Assembly (NCBI RefSeq): GCF_051401765.1 | Contig: NW_027480530.1 | Location: forward strand, 992,001 to 1,056,000 | Length of the DNA stretch: 64,000 bases | Source: Calliopsis andreniformis | Taxonomy: Eukaryota; Arthropoda; Insecta; Hymenoptera; Andrenidae | Direction: 5' to 3' | In this document: positions 1 to 8,680 of the stretch, piece after piece | How positions within the stretch are numbered: position 1 is the stretch's first letter | How the letters are laid out: each line of letters opens with the position of its first letter | Position numbers and translations under genes: made by a program | Notes under the pieces: generated by a model | What the model was told of the DNA's origin: nothing | Databases searched by the model: none | What the model saw: the letters and a program-made list of their open reading frames with translations, nothing else

Positions 1-714
1 TCTCCTGACACTGCTCCTGACACAGACACTTCTGCTGATACTGAAAATGCTCCTGTCACTGCTTCTGTCACTGCTCCTGATACTGACACACTCACTGCTA
101 CTGACACTGCTCCTGACACTGACACTGCTCCTGACACTGCTCCAGACACTCCTCCTGACACTGACACTGCTCCTGACACAGCTCCTGACACTGACACTGC
201 TCCTGACACTGACACTACACCTCAAACTGCTCCTGACACTCCTCCTGACACTGACACTGCTCCTGGAACTGCTCCTGACACTGACACTGCTCCTGATGCT
301 GACACTGACACTGCTCCTGTCACTGCTCCTGACGCTGCTCCTGACACAGGCACTGCACCTGGTACTGACACTGACACTGCTCCTGACACAGGCACTGTTT
401 CTGGTACTGACACTGACACTGCTACTGACACTGCCACTGCTCCTGACGCTGCTCCAGACACTGCAACTGACACTGGCACGGCTCCTCACACTGCTCCTGA
501 CACTGCTCCTGGCACTGCTCCTGACACTGACACTGCTGCTGATCCTGACAATGCTCCTGACACTGCTCCTGACACTGATGCTGACACTGCTCATGACTGT
601 GACACTGACACTGACACTGCTCCCGTCACAGACACTGACACTGATCCTGACACTGACACTGCTCCTGTGTCTAACACTTGTCTTGAGGCTGCTTCTGACA
701 CTGGCTGGTCCTGA
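1..714 (+). CDS. Partial DTAP-phase reading frame, 5' end outside window
   Basis: Frame 1 is open from the first base and reads Ser-Pro-Asp-Thr-Ala-Pro repeats until TGA at 712-714. The last residues read Thr-Gly-Trp-Ser before the stop. The stop arises because the repeat GACACTGGCACTGGTCCT has lost two bases to give GACACTGGCTGGTCCT, so it looks like a frameshift rather than a designed C-terminus: the DT phase carries on immediately downstream in frame 2. A near-identical segment ends in the same way at 8678. The product, if any, is a repetitive acidic Thr/Pro-rich chain with no recognisable domain. Confidence 0.3.
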   Translation, partial: SPDTAPDTDTSADTENAPVTASVTAPDTDTLTATDTAPDTDTAPDTAPDTPPDTDTAPDTAPDTDTAPDTDTTPQTAPDTPPDTDTAPGTAPDTDTAPDADTDTAPVTAPDAAPDTGTAPGTDTDTAPDTGTVSGTDTDTATDTATAPDAAPDTATDTGTAPHTAPDTAPGTAPDTDTAADPDNAPDTAPDTDADTAHDCDTDTDTAPVTDTDTDPDTDTAPVSNTCLEAASDTGWS

Positions 715-3700
715 CACTGCTCCTGACATTGCTCCTGACATTGCCGCTGGTCCTGACACAGACACTGCACCTGGTACTGACACTGACACTGCTCCTGACA
801 CTGTCACTGCTCCTGACGCAGCTCCAGACACTGCAACTTACACTGGCACTGCCCCCGTCACTGATCCTGACACTGATCCTGCTCCTGACACAGCTTCTGA
901 CACTGACACTGCTCCTGACACTGCTCCTGACACTGACACTGCTCCTGGCACTGCTCCTGACACTGACGCTGCTCCTGATACTGTCTCTGACACTGCTCCT
1001 GGCACTGCTCCTGACACTGCTCCTGACACTGCTCCAGACACTGACACTGCTCCAGACACAGCTACTGTCACTGACACTGCTCCTGACACTGCTCCTGACA
1101 CAACTCCTGACACTGACACTTGTCCTCACACTGCTCCTAACACTGACACTGCTCCTGACACTGCTCCAGACACTCCTCCTGCCACTGACACTGCTCCTGA
1201 TACTGACACTACACCTCAAACTGCTCCTGACACCCCTCCTGACACTGACACTGCTCCTGGCACTGCTCCTGACACTGACGCTGCTCCTGATGCTGACACG
1301 GACACAGCTCCCGGCACTGCTCCTGACGCTGCTCCTGACACTGCTCCTGACACAGGCACTGCACCTGGTACTGACACTGACACTGCTCCTGACACTGCTC
1401 CTGACACTGACACTGCACCTGACACTGCTCCTGGCACTGCAACTGGTCCTGACACTGCTCCTGACACAGACACTGCTGCTGATGCTGACATGGCTCCTGA
1501 CACTGCTCCTGACACAGACACTGCTCCGAACAATGCTTCTGACACTGACACTGCTCCTGTCACTGGCACTGGTCCTGACACTGCTTCTCACACTGGCGCT
1601 GGTCCTGACACTGCTCCTGACACTGACGCTGCTCCTGACACTGACACTGACTCTGCTCCTGACACTGCTACTGTCACTGACACTGCTCCTGACACTGCTC
1701 GCGACATTGCTCCAGACACTGACACTGCTCCTGAGACAGCTCGTGACACTGACACTGCTCCTGCCACTGTTCCTGACACTGCTGCTCACACTGACACTGC
1801 TCCTGACACTGGCACTGGTCCTGACACTGCTCCTGACACTGACACTGCCGCTGACACTGCTCCTGACACTGCTCGTGGCACAGACACTGCTCCTGACAAT
1901 GCTCCTGACACTGACACTGCCCCTCACTCTCCGCCTGACACTGACACTGCTCCTGACTCAGCTCCTGACACTGACACTGCTCCTGACACTGACACTACAC
2001 CTCAAACTGCTCCTGACACTCCTCCTGACACTGACACTGCTCCTGACGCTACTCCAGACACTGCAACTGACACAGGCACTGTTTCTGGTGCTAACACTGA
2101 CACTGCTACTGACACTGCCACTGCTCCTGACGCTACTCCAGACGTTGACACTGCTCCTGACACTGCTCCAGATACTCCTCCTGACACTGACACTGCTCCT
2201 GACACAGCTCCTGGCACTGACACTGCTCCTGACACTGACATTACACCTCAAACTGCTCCTGACACTCCTCCTGACACTGACACTGCTCCTGGCACTGCTC
2301 CTGACACTGACGCTGCTCCTGATGCTGACACTGACACAGCTCCTGGCACTGCTCCTGACGCTGCTCCTGACACTGCTCCTGACACAGGCGCTGCACCTGG
2401 TACTGTCACTGACACTGCTCCTGACACAGGCACTGCTTCTCACGCTGGTCCTGACAATTATACTGCCCCTGAGACTGCTCCTGACACTGACGCTGCTCAT
2501 GGCACTGCTCCTGGCACTGCTCCTGACACTGACACTGCTATTGATACTGACACTGACACTGCTCCTGACACCGACACTGCTCCTGTCACTGCTCCTGACG
2601 CTGACACTGCTCCTGACACTGCTCCTGACACTGACACTGCTCCTGGCGCAGCTCCTGCCACTGACACTGCTCCTGACACTGCTCCTGACACTGCTCCTGA
2701 CACTGACACTGCTCATGGCACAGCTCCTGTCACTGCTCCTGGCACTGACACTGCTCCTGACACTGACACTGCTCCTGTGTCTGACACTTGTCCTGACACT
2801 GCTCCTGACACTGCTCGCGACATTGCTCCAGACACTGACACTGCTCCTGACACAGCTCGTCACACTGCTGCTGACACTGACACTGCTTGTGGAACTGCTC
2901 CTGAAACTGACACTGCTCCTCACACAGCTCCTGACACTGGCACTGCTCTTGGCACTGCTCCTGACACTGACACTGCTCCTGACACTGATACTAATGCTGA
3001 TCCTGACAAAGCTCCTGACACTGCTACTGACACTTCTCGTGACGTTGCTCCAGACACTGACACTGCTCCTGACACAGCTCGTGACGGTGACACTGCTCCT
3101 GCCACTGATCCTGCCACGGCTGCTCACACTGACACTGCTCCTGACACTGGCACTGGTCCTGACACTGCTCCTGACACGGACACTGCTCCTGACACTGGCA
3201 CTGGTCCTGACAATGCTCCTGACACTGACACTGCTCCTGACACTGCTCCTGAAACTGCCACTGCTCCTCAAACTGCTCATGACACTGACTCTGCTCCTGA
3301 CACAGACACTGCTGCCGATACTGACAATGCTCCTGACACTGCTCCTGACACAGACACTGCTCCGAACAATGCTCCTGACACTGACACTACTCTTGTCACT
3401 GACACTGGTCCTGACACTGCTTCTGACACTGGCACTGGTCCTGACACTGCCCCTGACTCTGACACTGCTCCTGTCACTGACACTGGTCCTGACACTGCTT
3501 CTGACACTGTCACTGGTCCTGACACTGCCCCTGACACTGCCCCTGACACTGACACTGCTCCTGATACTGACACTGACACTGCTGCTGACACAGCTACTGA
3601 CACTGACACTGCTCCTGTCACTGCTCCTGACACAGACACTGCTACTGATACTGACAATGCTCCTGACGCTGCTCCTGGCACAGACATGGCTCCGAACGAT

Positions 3701-6187
3701 GCTCCTGACACTGACACTGCTCCTGTCACTGACACTGGTCCTGACACTGCTTCTGACACTGGCACTGGTCCTGACACTGCTCCTGACCCTGACACTCCTC
3801 CTGATGCTGACAATGCTCCTGATACTGCTCCTGACACGGACACTGCTCCGGACAATGCTCCTGACACTGACACTGCTCCTGTCACTGACACTGGTGCTGA
3901 CACTGCTTCTGACACTGGCACTGGTCCCGACACTGCTCCTGGCACTTACCGTGCTCCTGAAACAGCTCCTGACACTGCTCCTGACACTGACACTGCTCCT
4001 GGCACTGCTCCTGACACTGGCGCTGCTCCTGATGCTGGCACTGACACTGCTCCTGGCACTGCTCCTGACGCTGCTCCTGACAATGCAACTGACACTGGCA
4101 CGGCTCCTCACACTGCTTCTGACACTGCTCCTGACACTGACACTGCACCTGATACTGCTCCTGGCATTGACACTGGACCTGACACTGCTCCTGTACCAGA
4201 CACTGATCCTCACACAGCTCCTGACACTGACACTGCCGCTCACACAGCTCCTGACACTGACACTGCTCCTGACACTGCTCCTGTCACAGACACTTCTGCT
4301 GATACTGACAATGCTCCTGTCACTGCTTCTGCCACTGCTCCTGATACTGACACACTCACGGCTACTGACACTGCTCCTGACACTGACACTGCTGCTGATC
4401 CTGACAATGCTCCTGACACTGCTCCTGACACTGATGCTGACACTGCTAATGACTGTGACACTGACACTGACACTGCTCCTGGCACTGCTCCTGACACTGA
4501 CGCTGCTCCTGATACTGACTCTGACACTGCTCCTGGCACTGCTCCTGACACTGCTCCTGAAATTGCTCCTGACACAGGCACTGCTCCTGGTACTGACACT
4601 GACAATGCTCCTGACACAGGCACCGCTCCTGGTACTGACACTGACACTGCTTATGAGAGTGACACTGACACAGTCACTGCTCCCGGCACAGACACTGACA
4701 CTGATCCTGACACTGACACTGCTCCTGTAACTGACACTTGGCCTGAGACTGCTTCTGACACTGGCACTGGTCCTGACACTGCTCCTGACACTGCTCCTGA
4801 CACAGACTCTGCTACTGAACCTAACACTACTCCTGACACTGCCCTAGACACGGACACTGCTCATGACACTGCTCCAGACACAGACACTGCTGCTGATCCT
4901 GACAATGCTCCTGACACTGCACCTGAGACTTACACTGCTCCTGTCACTGCTCCTGACACTGCTCCTGACACTGCTCCTGACACTGACACTGCTCCTGGCG
5001 CAGCTCCTGCCACTGACACTGCTCCTGACACTGCTCCTGACACTGCTCCTGACACTGTCACTGCTACTACCACTGCTCCTGACACTGACGCTGCTGCTGA
5101 TCCTGACAATGCTCCTAACAGTGCTCCTGACACTGACGCTGACACTGCTGATGACAGTGACACTGACACTGACACTGCTCCTGTCACTGTCACTGCTCCT
5201 CACACTGCTCTTCACACAGACACTGCTCCTGACACTGCTACTGACACAGACACGTCTGCTGATACTGATAATGCTCCTGAAACTGCTCCTGACCATGACA
5301 CGGCTGCTCACACTGCGCCTGATACTGACATTGCTCCTGACACTGGTCCTGACACAGACACTGCTGCTGATGCTGACAATGCTCCTGAGACTGCTCCTGA
5401 CACAGACACTGCTCCGAACAATGCTTCTGACACTGACACTGCTCCTGTCACTGGCACTGGTCCTGACACTGCTTCTCACACTGGCGCTGGTCCTGACACT
5501 GCTCCTGACACTGACACTGACACTGCTCCTGACACTGCTACTGACACTGACACTGCTCCTGACACTGCCCGCGACATTGCTCAAGACACTGACACTGCTC
5601 CTGAGACAGCTCGTGACACTGACACTGCTCCTGCCACTGTTCCTGACACTGCTGCTCACACTGACACTGCTCCTGACCCTGGCACTGGTCCTGACAATGC
5701 TCCAGACACTGACACTGCACCTGACACTGCTCCTGAAACTGACACTGATCCTCGAACAGCTCCTGACACTGCTGCTGACACTGACACTGCTGCTGATCCT
5801 GACACTGACACTGCTCCTGCCACTGCTCCTGACACAGCTCCTGACACTGCTCCTGACACTGACACTGCTCCTGACACTGCTCCTGACACTGCTCCTGACA
5901 CTGGCACTGCTCCTGACACTGCTCCTGACACTGACACTGCTCCTGGCACTGCTCCTGACACTGACACTGCTGCTGATCCTGACGCTGATACTGCTCCTGT
6001 GTCTGACACTTGTCCTGACACTGCTCCTGACACTGCTCGCGACATTGCTCCAGACACTGACACTGCTCCTGACACAGCTCGTCACACTGCTGCTGACACT
6101 GACACTGCTTGTGGAACTGCTCCTGAAACTGACACTGCTCCTCACACAGCTCCTGACACTGGCACTGCTCTTTGGCACTGCTCCTGA
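47..6187 (+). CDS. Repetitive ORF, 2,046 codons: LTL phase to about 703, then DTAP phase to 6173; likely frameshifted copy of the giant ORF
   Basis: An ATG at 47 opens a frame that reads Leu/Thr repeats for about 219 codons. It enters the Asp-Thr/Ala-Pro phase at 704 through the 2-nt deletion near 701-706. The DT phase then runs to about 6173, where an extra T (CTCTTTGGCAC against CTCTTGGCAC in other copies) throws the reading into the TGA-rich frame, and it stops at 6185-6187. The first DT-phase ATG is at 1490. Positions 704 to about 4080 match 8670 to 12046 of the giant ORF almost base for base, so this is a recent copy of the same coding-like block. The region around 4670-4790 holds an undeleted version of the terminal module (Thr-Trp-Pro-Glu followed by Thr-Gly-Thr-Gly-Pro). 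It could be a sequencing-error-split part of one longer gene, a decayed copy, or non-coding repeat. Confidence 0.35.
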   Translation: MLLSLLLSLLLILTHSLLLTLLLTLTLLLTLLQTLLLTLTLLLTQLLTLTLLLTLTLHLKLLLTLLLTLTLLLELLLTLTLLLMLTLTLLLSLLLTLLLTQALHLVLTLTLLLTQALFLVLTLTLLLTLPLLLTLLQTLQLTLARLLTLLLTLLLALLLTLTLLLILTMLLTLLLTLMLTLLMTVTLTLTLLPSQTLTLILTLTLLLCLTLVLRLLLTLAGPDTAPDIAPDIAAGPDTDTAPGTDTDTAPDTVTAPDAAPDTATYTGTAPVTDPDTDPAPDTASDTDTAPDTAPDTDTAPGTAPDTDAAPDTVSDTAPGTAPDTAPDTAPDTDTAPDTATVTDTAPDTAPDTTPDTDTCPHTAPNTDTAPDTAPDTPPATDTAPDTDTTPQTAPDTPPDTDTAPGTAPDTDAAPDADTDTAPGTAPDAAPDTAPDTGTAPGTDTDTAPDTAPDTDTAPDTAPGTATGPDTAPDTDTAADADMAPDTAPDTDTAPNNASDTDTAPVTGTGPDTASHTGAGPDTAPDTDAAPDTDTDSAPDTATVTDTAPDTARDIAPDTDTAPETARDTDTAPATVPDTAAHTDTAPDTGTGPDTAPDTDTAADTAPDTARGTDTAPDNAPDTDTAPHSPPDTDTAPDSAPDTDTAPDTDTTPQTAPDTPPDTDTAPDATPDTATDTGTVSGANTDTATDTATAPDATPDVDTAPDTAPDTPPDTDTAPDTAPGTDTAPDTDITPQTAPDTPPDTDTAPGTAPDTDAAPDADTDTAPGTAPDAAPDTAPDTGAAPGTVTDTAPDTGTASHAGPDNYTAPETAPDTDAAHGTAPGTAPDTDTAIDTDTDTAPDTDTAPVTAPDADTAPDTAPDTDTAPGAAPATDTAPDTAPDTAPDTDTAHGTAPVTAPGTDTAPDTDTAPVSDTCPDTAPDTARDIAPDTDTAPDTARHTAADTDTACGTAPETDTAPHTAPDTGTALGTAPDTDTAPDTDTNADPDKAPDTATDTSRDVAPDTDTAPDTARDGDTAPATDPATAAHTDTAPDTGTGPDTAPDTDTAPDTGTGPDNAPDTDTAPDTAPETATAPQTAHDTDSAPDTDTAADTDNAPDTAPDTDTAPNNAPDTDTTLVTDTGPDTASDTGTGPDTAPDSDTAPVTDTGPDTASDTVTGPDTAPDTAPDTDTAPDTDTDTAADTATDTDTAPVTAPDTDTATDTDNAPDAAPGTDMAPNDAPDTDTAPVTDTGPDTASDTGTGPDTAPDPDTPPDADNAPDTAPDTDTAPDNAPDTDTAPVTDTGADTASDTGTGPDTAPGTYRAPETAPDTAPDTDTAPGTAPDTGAAPDAGTDTAPGTAPDAAPDNATDTGTAPHTASDTAPDTDTAPDTAPGIDTGPDTAPVPDTDPHTAPDTDTAAHTAPDTDTAPDTAPVTDTSADTDNAPVTASATAPDTDTLTATDTAPDTDTAADPDNAPDTAPDTDADTANDCDTDTDTAPGTAPDTDAAPDTDSDTAPGTAPDTAPEIAPDTGTAPGTDTDNAPDTGTAPGTDTDTAYESDTDTVTAPGTDTDTDPDTDTAPVTDTWPETASDTGTGPDTAPDTAPDTDSATEPNTTPDTALDTDTAHDTAPDTDTAADPDNAPDTAPETYTAPVTAPDTAPDTAPDTDTAPGAAPATDTAPDTAPDTAPDTVTATTTAPDTDAAADPDNAPNSAPDTDADTADDSDTDTDTAPVTVTAPHTALHTDTAPDTATDTDTSADTDNAPETAPDHDTAAHTAPDTDIAPDTGPDTDTAADADNAPETAPDTDTAPNNASDTDTAPVTGTGPDTASHTGAGPDTAPDTDTDTAPDTATDTDTAPDTARDIAQDTDTAPETARDTDTAPATVPDTAAHTDTAPDPGTGPDNAPDTDTAPDTAPETDTDPRTAPDTAADTDTAADPDTDTAPATAPDTAPDTAPDTDTAPDTAPDTAPDTGTAPDTAPDTDTAPGTAPDTDTAADPDADTAPVSDTCPDTAPDTARDIAPDTDTAPDTARHTAADTDTACGTAPETDTAPHTAPDTGTALWHCS
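698..714 (+). other. 2-nt deletion frameshift in the repeat with a TGA stop (copy 1)
   Basis: The expected unit GACACTGGCACTGGTCCT appears as GACACTGGCTGGTCCT. The DT phase therefore meets TGG-TCC-TGA at 706-714 and resumes in frame 2 at 704. The intact version of the same module can be read near 4755-4775. Confidence 0.8.
6171..6173 (+). other. 1-nt insertion (extra T) frameshift
   Basis: Other copies of this module read GCTCTTGGCACTGCTCCT. Here the run is CTTTGG. The DT phase moves from frame 2 to frame 3 and the old frame stops at 6185-6187. Confidence 0.75.
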
Positions 6188-6646
6188 CACTGACACTGCT
6201 CCTGACACTGATACTGCTGCTGATCCTGACAAAGCTCCTGACACTGCTCCTGCCACTGTTCCTGACACGGCTGCTCACACTGACACTGCTCCTGACACTG
6301 GCACTTGTCGTGACACTGCTCCTGACACTGACACTGCTCCTGACACTGCTCCTGACACTGCTCCTGAGACTGACACTGCTCCTGACACTGCTCCTGACAC
6401 TGCTCCTGACACTGGCACTGCTCCTGACACTGCTCCTGACACTGACACTGCTCCTGAAACTGCTCCTGACACTGACACTGCTGCTGATCCTGACGCTGAT
6501 ACTGCTCCTGTTTCTGACACTTGTCCTGACACTGCTCCTGACACTGCTCGCGACATTGCTCCAGACACTGACACTGCTCCTGACACAGCTCGTCACACTG
6601 CTGCTGACTCTGACACTGCTTGTGGAACTGCTCCTGAAACAGACAT
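6174..6646 (+). pseudogene. Short DTAP-phase segment between two opposing 1-nt frameshifts
   Basis: After the +1 insertion at 6171-6173 the DT phase sits in frame 3 for about 470 nt. A missing base near 6645 (GAAACAGACATGCTCCT in place of GAAACTGACACTGCTCCT) then returns the DT phase to frame 2. The two 1-nt changes cancel, so correcting both would rejoin the DT phase from 704 through to 8677 in a single frame. Such a compensating pair could be real or could be two consensus errors in a hard-to-assemble repeat. Confidence 0.35.
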
Positions 6647-6650
6647 GCTC
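6636..6650 (+). other. 1-nt deletion frameshift
   Basis: The expected GAAACTGACACTGCTCC reads GAAACAGACATGCTCC, one base short. The DT phase moves from frame 3 back to frame 2, while the old frame passes into the open Leu/Thr phase. Confidence 0.75.
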
Positions 6651-8680
6651 CTCACACAGCTCCTGACACTGGCACTGCTCTTGGCACTGCTCCTGACACT
6701 GACACTGCTCCTGACACTGATACTGCTGCTGATCCTGACAAAGCTCCTGACACAGCTACTGACACTGCTCGTGACGTTGCTCCAGACACTGACACTGCTC
6801 CTGACACAGCACGTGACGGTGACACTGCTCGTGCCACTGTTCCTGACACGGCTGCTCACACTGACACTGCTCCTGACACTGGCACTGGTCCTGACACTGC
6901 TCCTGACACTGACACTGCTCCTGACACTGCTCCTGACACTGCTCGTGACACAGACACTGCTCCTGACAATGCTCCTGACACTGACACAGCTCCTCACAGA
7001 GCTCCTGACACTGACGCTGCTCCTGACTGTGCTCCTGACACAGACACTTCTGCTGATACTGACAATGCTCCTGTCACTGCTAATGACACTGCTCCTGAAA
7101 CTGACACTGCTCCTGATACTGACACTGGTCCTGACACTGCTTCTCACACAGGCACTGGTCCTGACACTGCTCCTGACCCTGACACGCCTCCTGATGCTGA
7201 CAATGCTCCTGATACTGCTCCTGACACTGACACTGCTCCTGACACTGCTCCTGACACTGACACTGCACCTGACACTGCTCCTGGCATTGACACTGGTCCT
7301 GACACTGCTCCTGAAACACACACTGATCCTCACACAGCTCCTGACACTGACACAGCTACTCACGCTGCTCCTGACACTCACACTGCTGCTGATCCTGACA
7401 ATGCTCTTGACACTGCTCGAGACACTGACACTGATACTGCACCTGACACAACTCCTGAAATAGCTCCTGTATCTGACACAGCTCCTGACACTGCTCCTGA
7501 CACTGACACTGCTGCTGATCCTGAGAATTCTCCTGACACTGCTCCTGACACTGACACTGACACGGATCCTGACACTGACACTGCTCCTCACACTGCTCCT
7601 GACACTGGCACTGCTCCTGGCGCTGCTCCTGACACTGACACTGCTCCTGACACTGATACTGCTGCTGATCCTGACAAAGCTCCTGACACTGCTACTGACA
7701 CTGCTCGTGACGTTGCTCCAGACACTGACACTGCTGCTGACACAGCTCGTGACGGTGAGACTGCTCCTGCCACTGTTCCTGACACGGCTGCTCACACTGA
7801 CACTGCTCCTGACACTGGCACTGGTTCTGACACTGCTCCTGACACTGACACTGCTGCTGACACTGCTCCTGACACTGCTCGTGGCACAGACACTGCTCCT
7901 GACAATGCTCCTGACACTGACACTGCCCCTCACACAGCTCCTGACACTGACACTTCTCCTGACACTGCTCCTGACACAGACACTTCTGCTGATACTGAAA
8001 ATGCTCCTGTCACTGCTTCTGTCACTGCTCCTGATACTGACACACTCACTGCTACTGACACTGCTCCTGACACTGACACTGCTCCTGACACTGCTCCAGA
8101 CACTCCTCCTGACACTGACACTGCTCCTGACACAGCTCCTGACACTGACACTGCTCCTGACACTGACACTACACCTCAAACTGCTCCTGACACTCCTCCT
8201 GACACTGACACTGCTCCTGGAACTGCTCCTGACACTGACACTGCTCCTGATGCTGACACTGACACTGCTCCTGTCACTGCTCCTGACGCTGCTCCTGACA
8301 CTGCTCCTGACACAGGCACTGCACCTGGTACTGACACTGACACTGCTCCTGACACAGGCACTGTTTCTGGTACTGACACTGACACTGCTACTGACACTGC
8401 CACTGCTCCTGACGCTGCTCCAGACACTGCAACTGACACTGGCACGGCTCCTCACACTGCTCCTGACACTGCTCCTGGCACTGCTCCTGACACTGACACT
8501 GCTGCTGATCCTGACAATGCTCCTGACACTGCTCCTGACACTGATGCTGACACTGCTCATGACTGTGACACTGACACTGACACTGCTCCCGTCACAGACA
8601 CTGACACTGATCCTGACACTGACACTGCTCCTGTGTCTAACACTTGTCTTGAGGCTGCTTCTGACACTGGCTGGTCCTGA
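6647..8680 (+). CDS. DTAP-phase reading frame without an internal ATG, ending at TGA 8678-8680
   Basis: Frame 2 reads Ala-Pro-His-Thr-Ala-Pro-Asp-Thr repeats from 6647 and remains stop-free for about 677 codons. It ends Thr-Gly-Trp-Ser-stop, exactly as in the copy that ends at 712-714. I saw no ATG in this phase, so it could be translated only as a continuation of the upstream frame. Its final 0.7 kb is the duplicate of positions 1-714 with one extra 12-bp unit. The stop is created by the same 2-nt deletion, and the DT phase continues in frame 3 as the giant ORF. I regard it as a frameshift-separated part of the same array and not as an independent gene. Confidence 0.3.
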   Translation, partial: APHTAPDTGTALGTAPDTDTAPDTDTAADPDKAPDTATDTARDVAPDTDTAPDTARDGDTARATVPDTAAHTDTAPDTGTGPDTAPDTDTAPDTAPDTARDTDTAPDNAPDTDTAPHRAPDTDAAPDCAPDTDTSADTDNAPVTANDTAPETDTAPDTDTGPDTASHTGTGPDTAPDPDTPPDADNAPDTAPDTDTAPDTAPDTDTAPDTAPGIDTGPDTAPETHTDPHTAPDTDTATHAAPDTHTAADPDNALDTARDTDTDTAPDTTPEIAPVSDTAPDTAPDTDTAADPENSPDTAPDTDTDTDPDTDTAPHTAPDTGTAPGAAPDTDTAPDTDTAADPDKAPDTATDTARDVAPDTDTAADTARDGETAPATVPDTAAHTDTAPDTGTGSDTAPDTDTAADTAPDTARGTDTAPDNAPDTDTAPHTAPDTDTSPDTAPDTDTSADTENAPVTASVTAPDTDTLTATDTAPDTDTAPDTAPDTPPDTDTAPDTAPDTDTAPDTDTTPQTAPDTPPDTDTAPGTAPDTDTAPDADTDTAPVTAPDAAPDTAPDTGTAPGTDTDTAPDTGTVSGTDTDTATDTATAPDAAPDTATDTGTAPHTAPDTAPGTAPDTDTAADPDNAPDTAPDTDADTAHDCDTDTDTAPVTDTDTDPDTDTAPVSNTCLEAASDTGWS

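Larger units (their letters stand above)
1..4080 (+). repeat. Segmental duplication, left copy (partner 7955-12046)
   Basis: Positions 1 to about 330 align to 7955 onward with an offset of 7954. After one missing 12-bp unit near 345 the offset is 7966 up to about 4080. Differences are sparse single bases, for example GATACTAATGCT near 2990 against GATACTGCTGCT in the partner. Beyond 4080 the left copy lacks roughly 120 bp present at about 12050-12170, and similarity then continues to about 4.2 kb. Confidence 0.9.

Noticed and set aside
1209..1442. Minus-strand Gln/Cys/Glu-rich ORFs (also 3882-4148, 9175-9408, 18091-18606, 56329-56670)
   Set aside because: Shadow frame of the CTG/CTC codons. 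Short, with ends set by chance CTA variants.
3277..3945. Recurrent minus-strand Ala/Val/Ser/Gly ORFs of 60-260 codons throughout the window
   Set aside because: Complement of the TGA-rich + phase. Boundaries fall at CTCCTCAC variants, and recurrence only mirrors the higher-order repeats.
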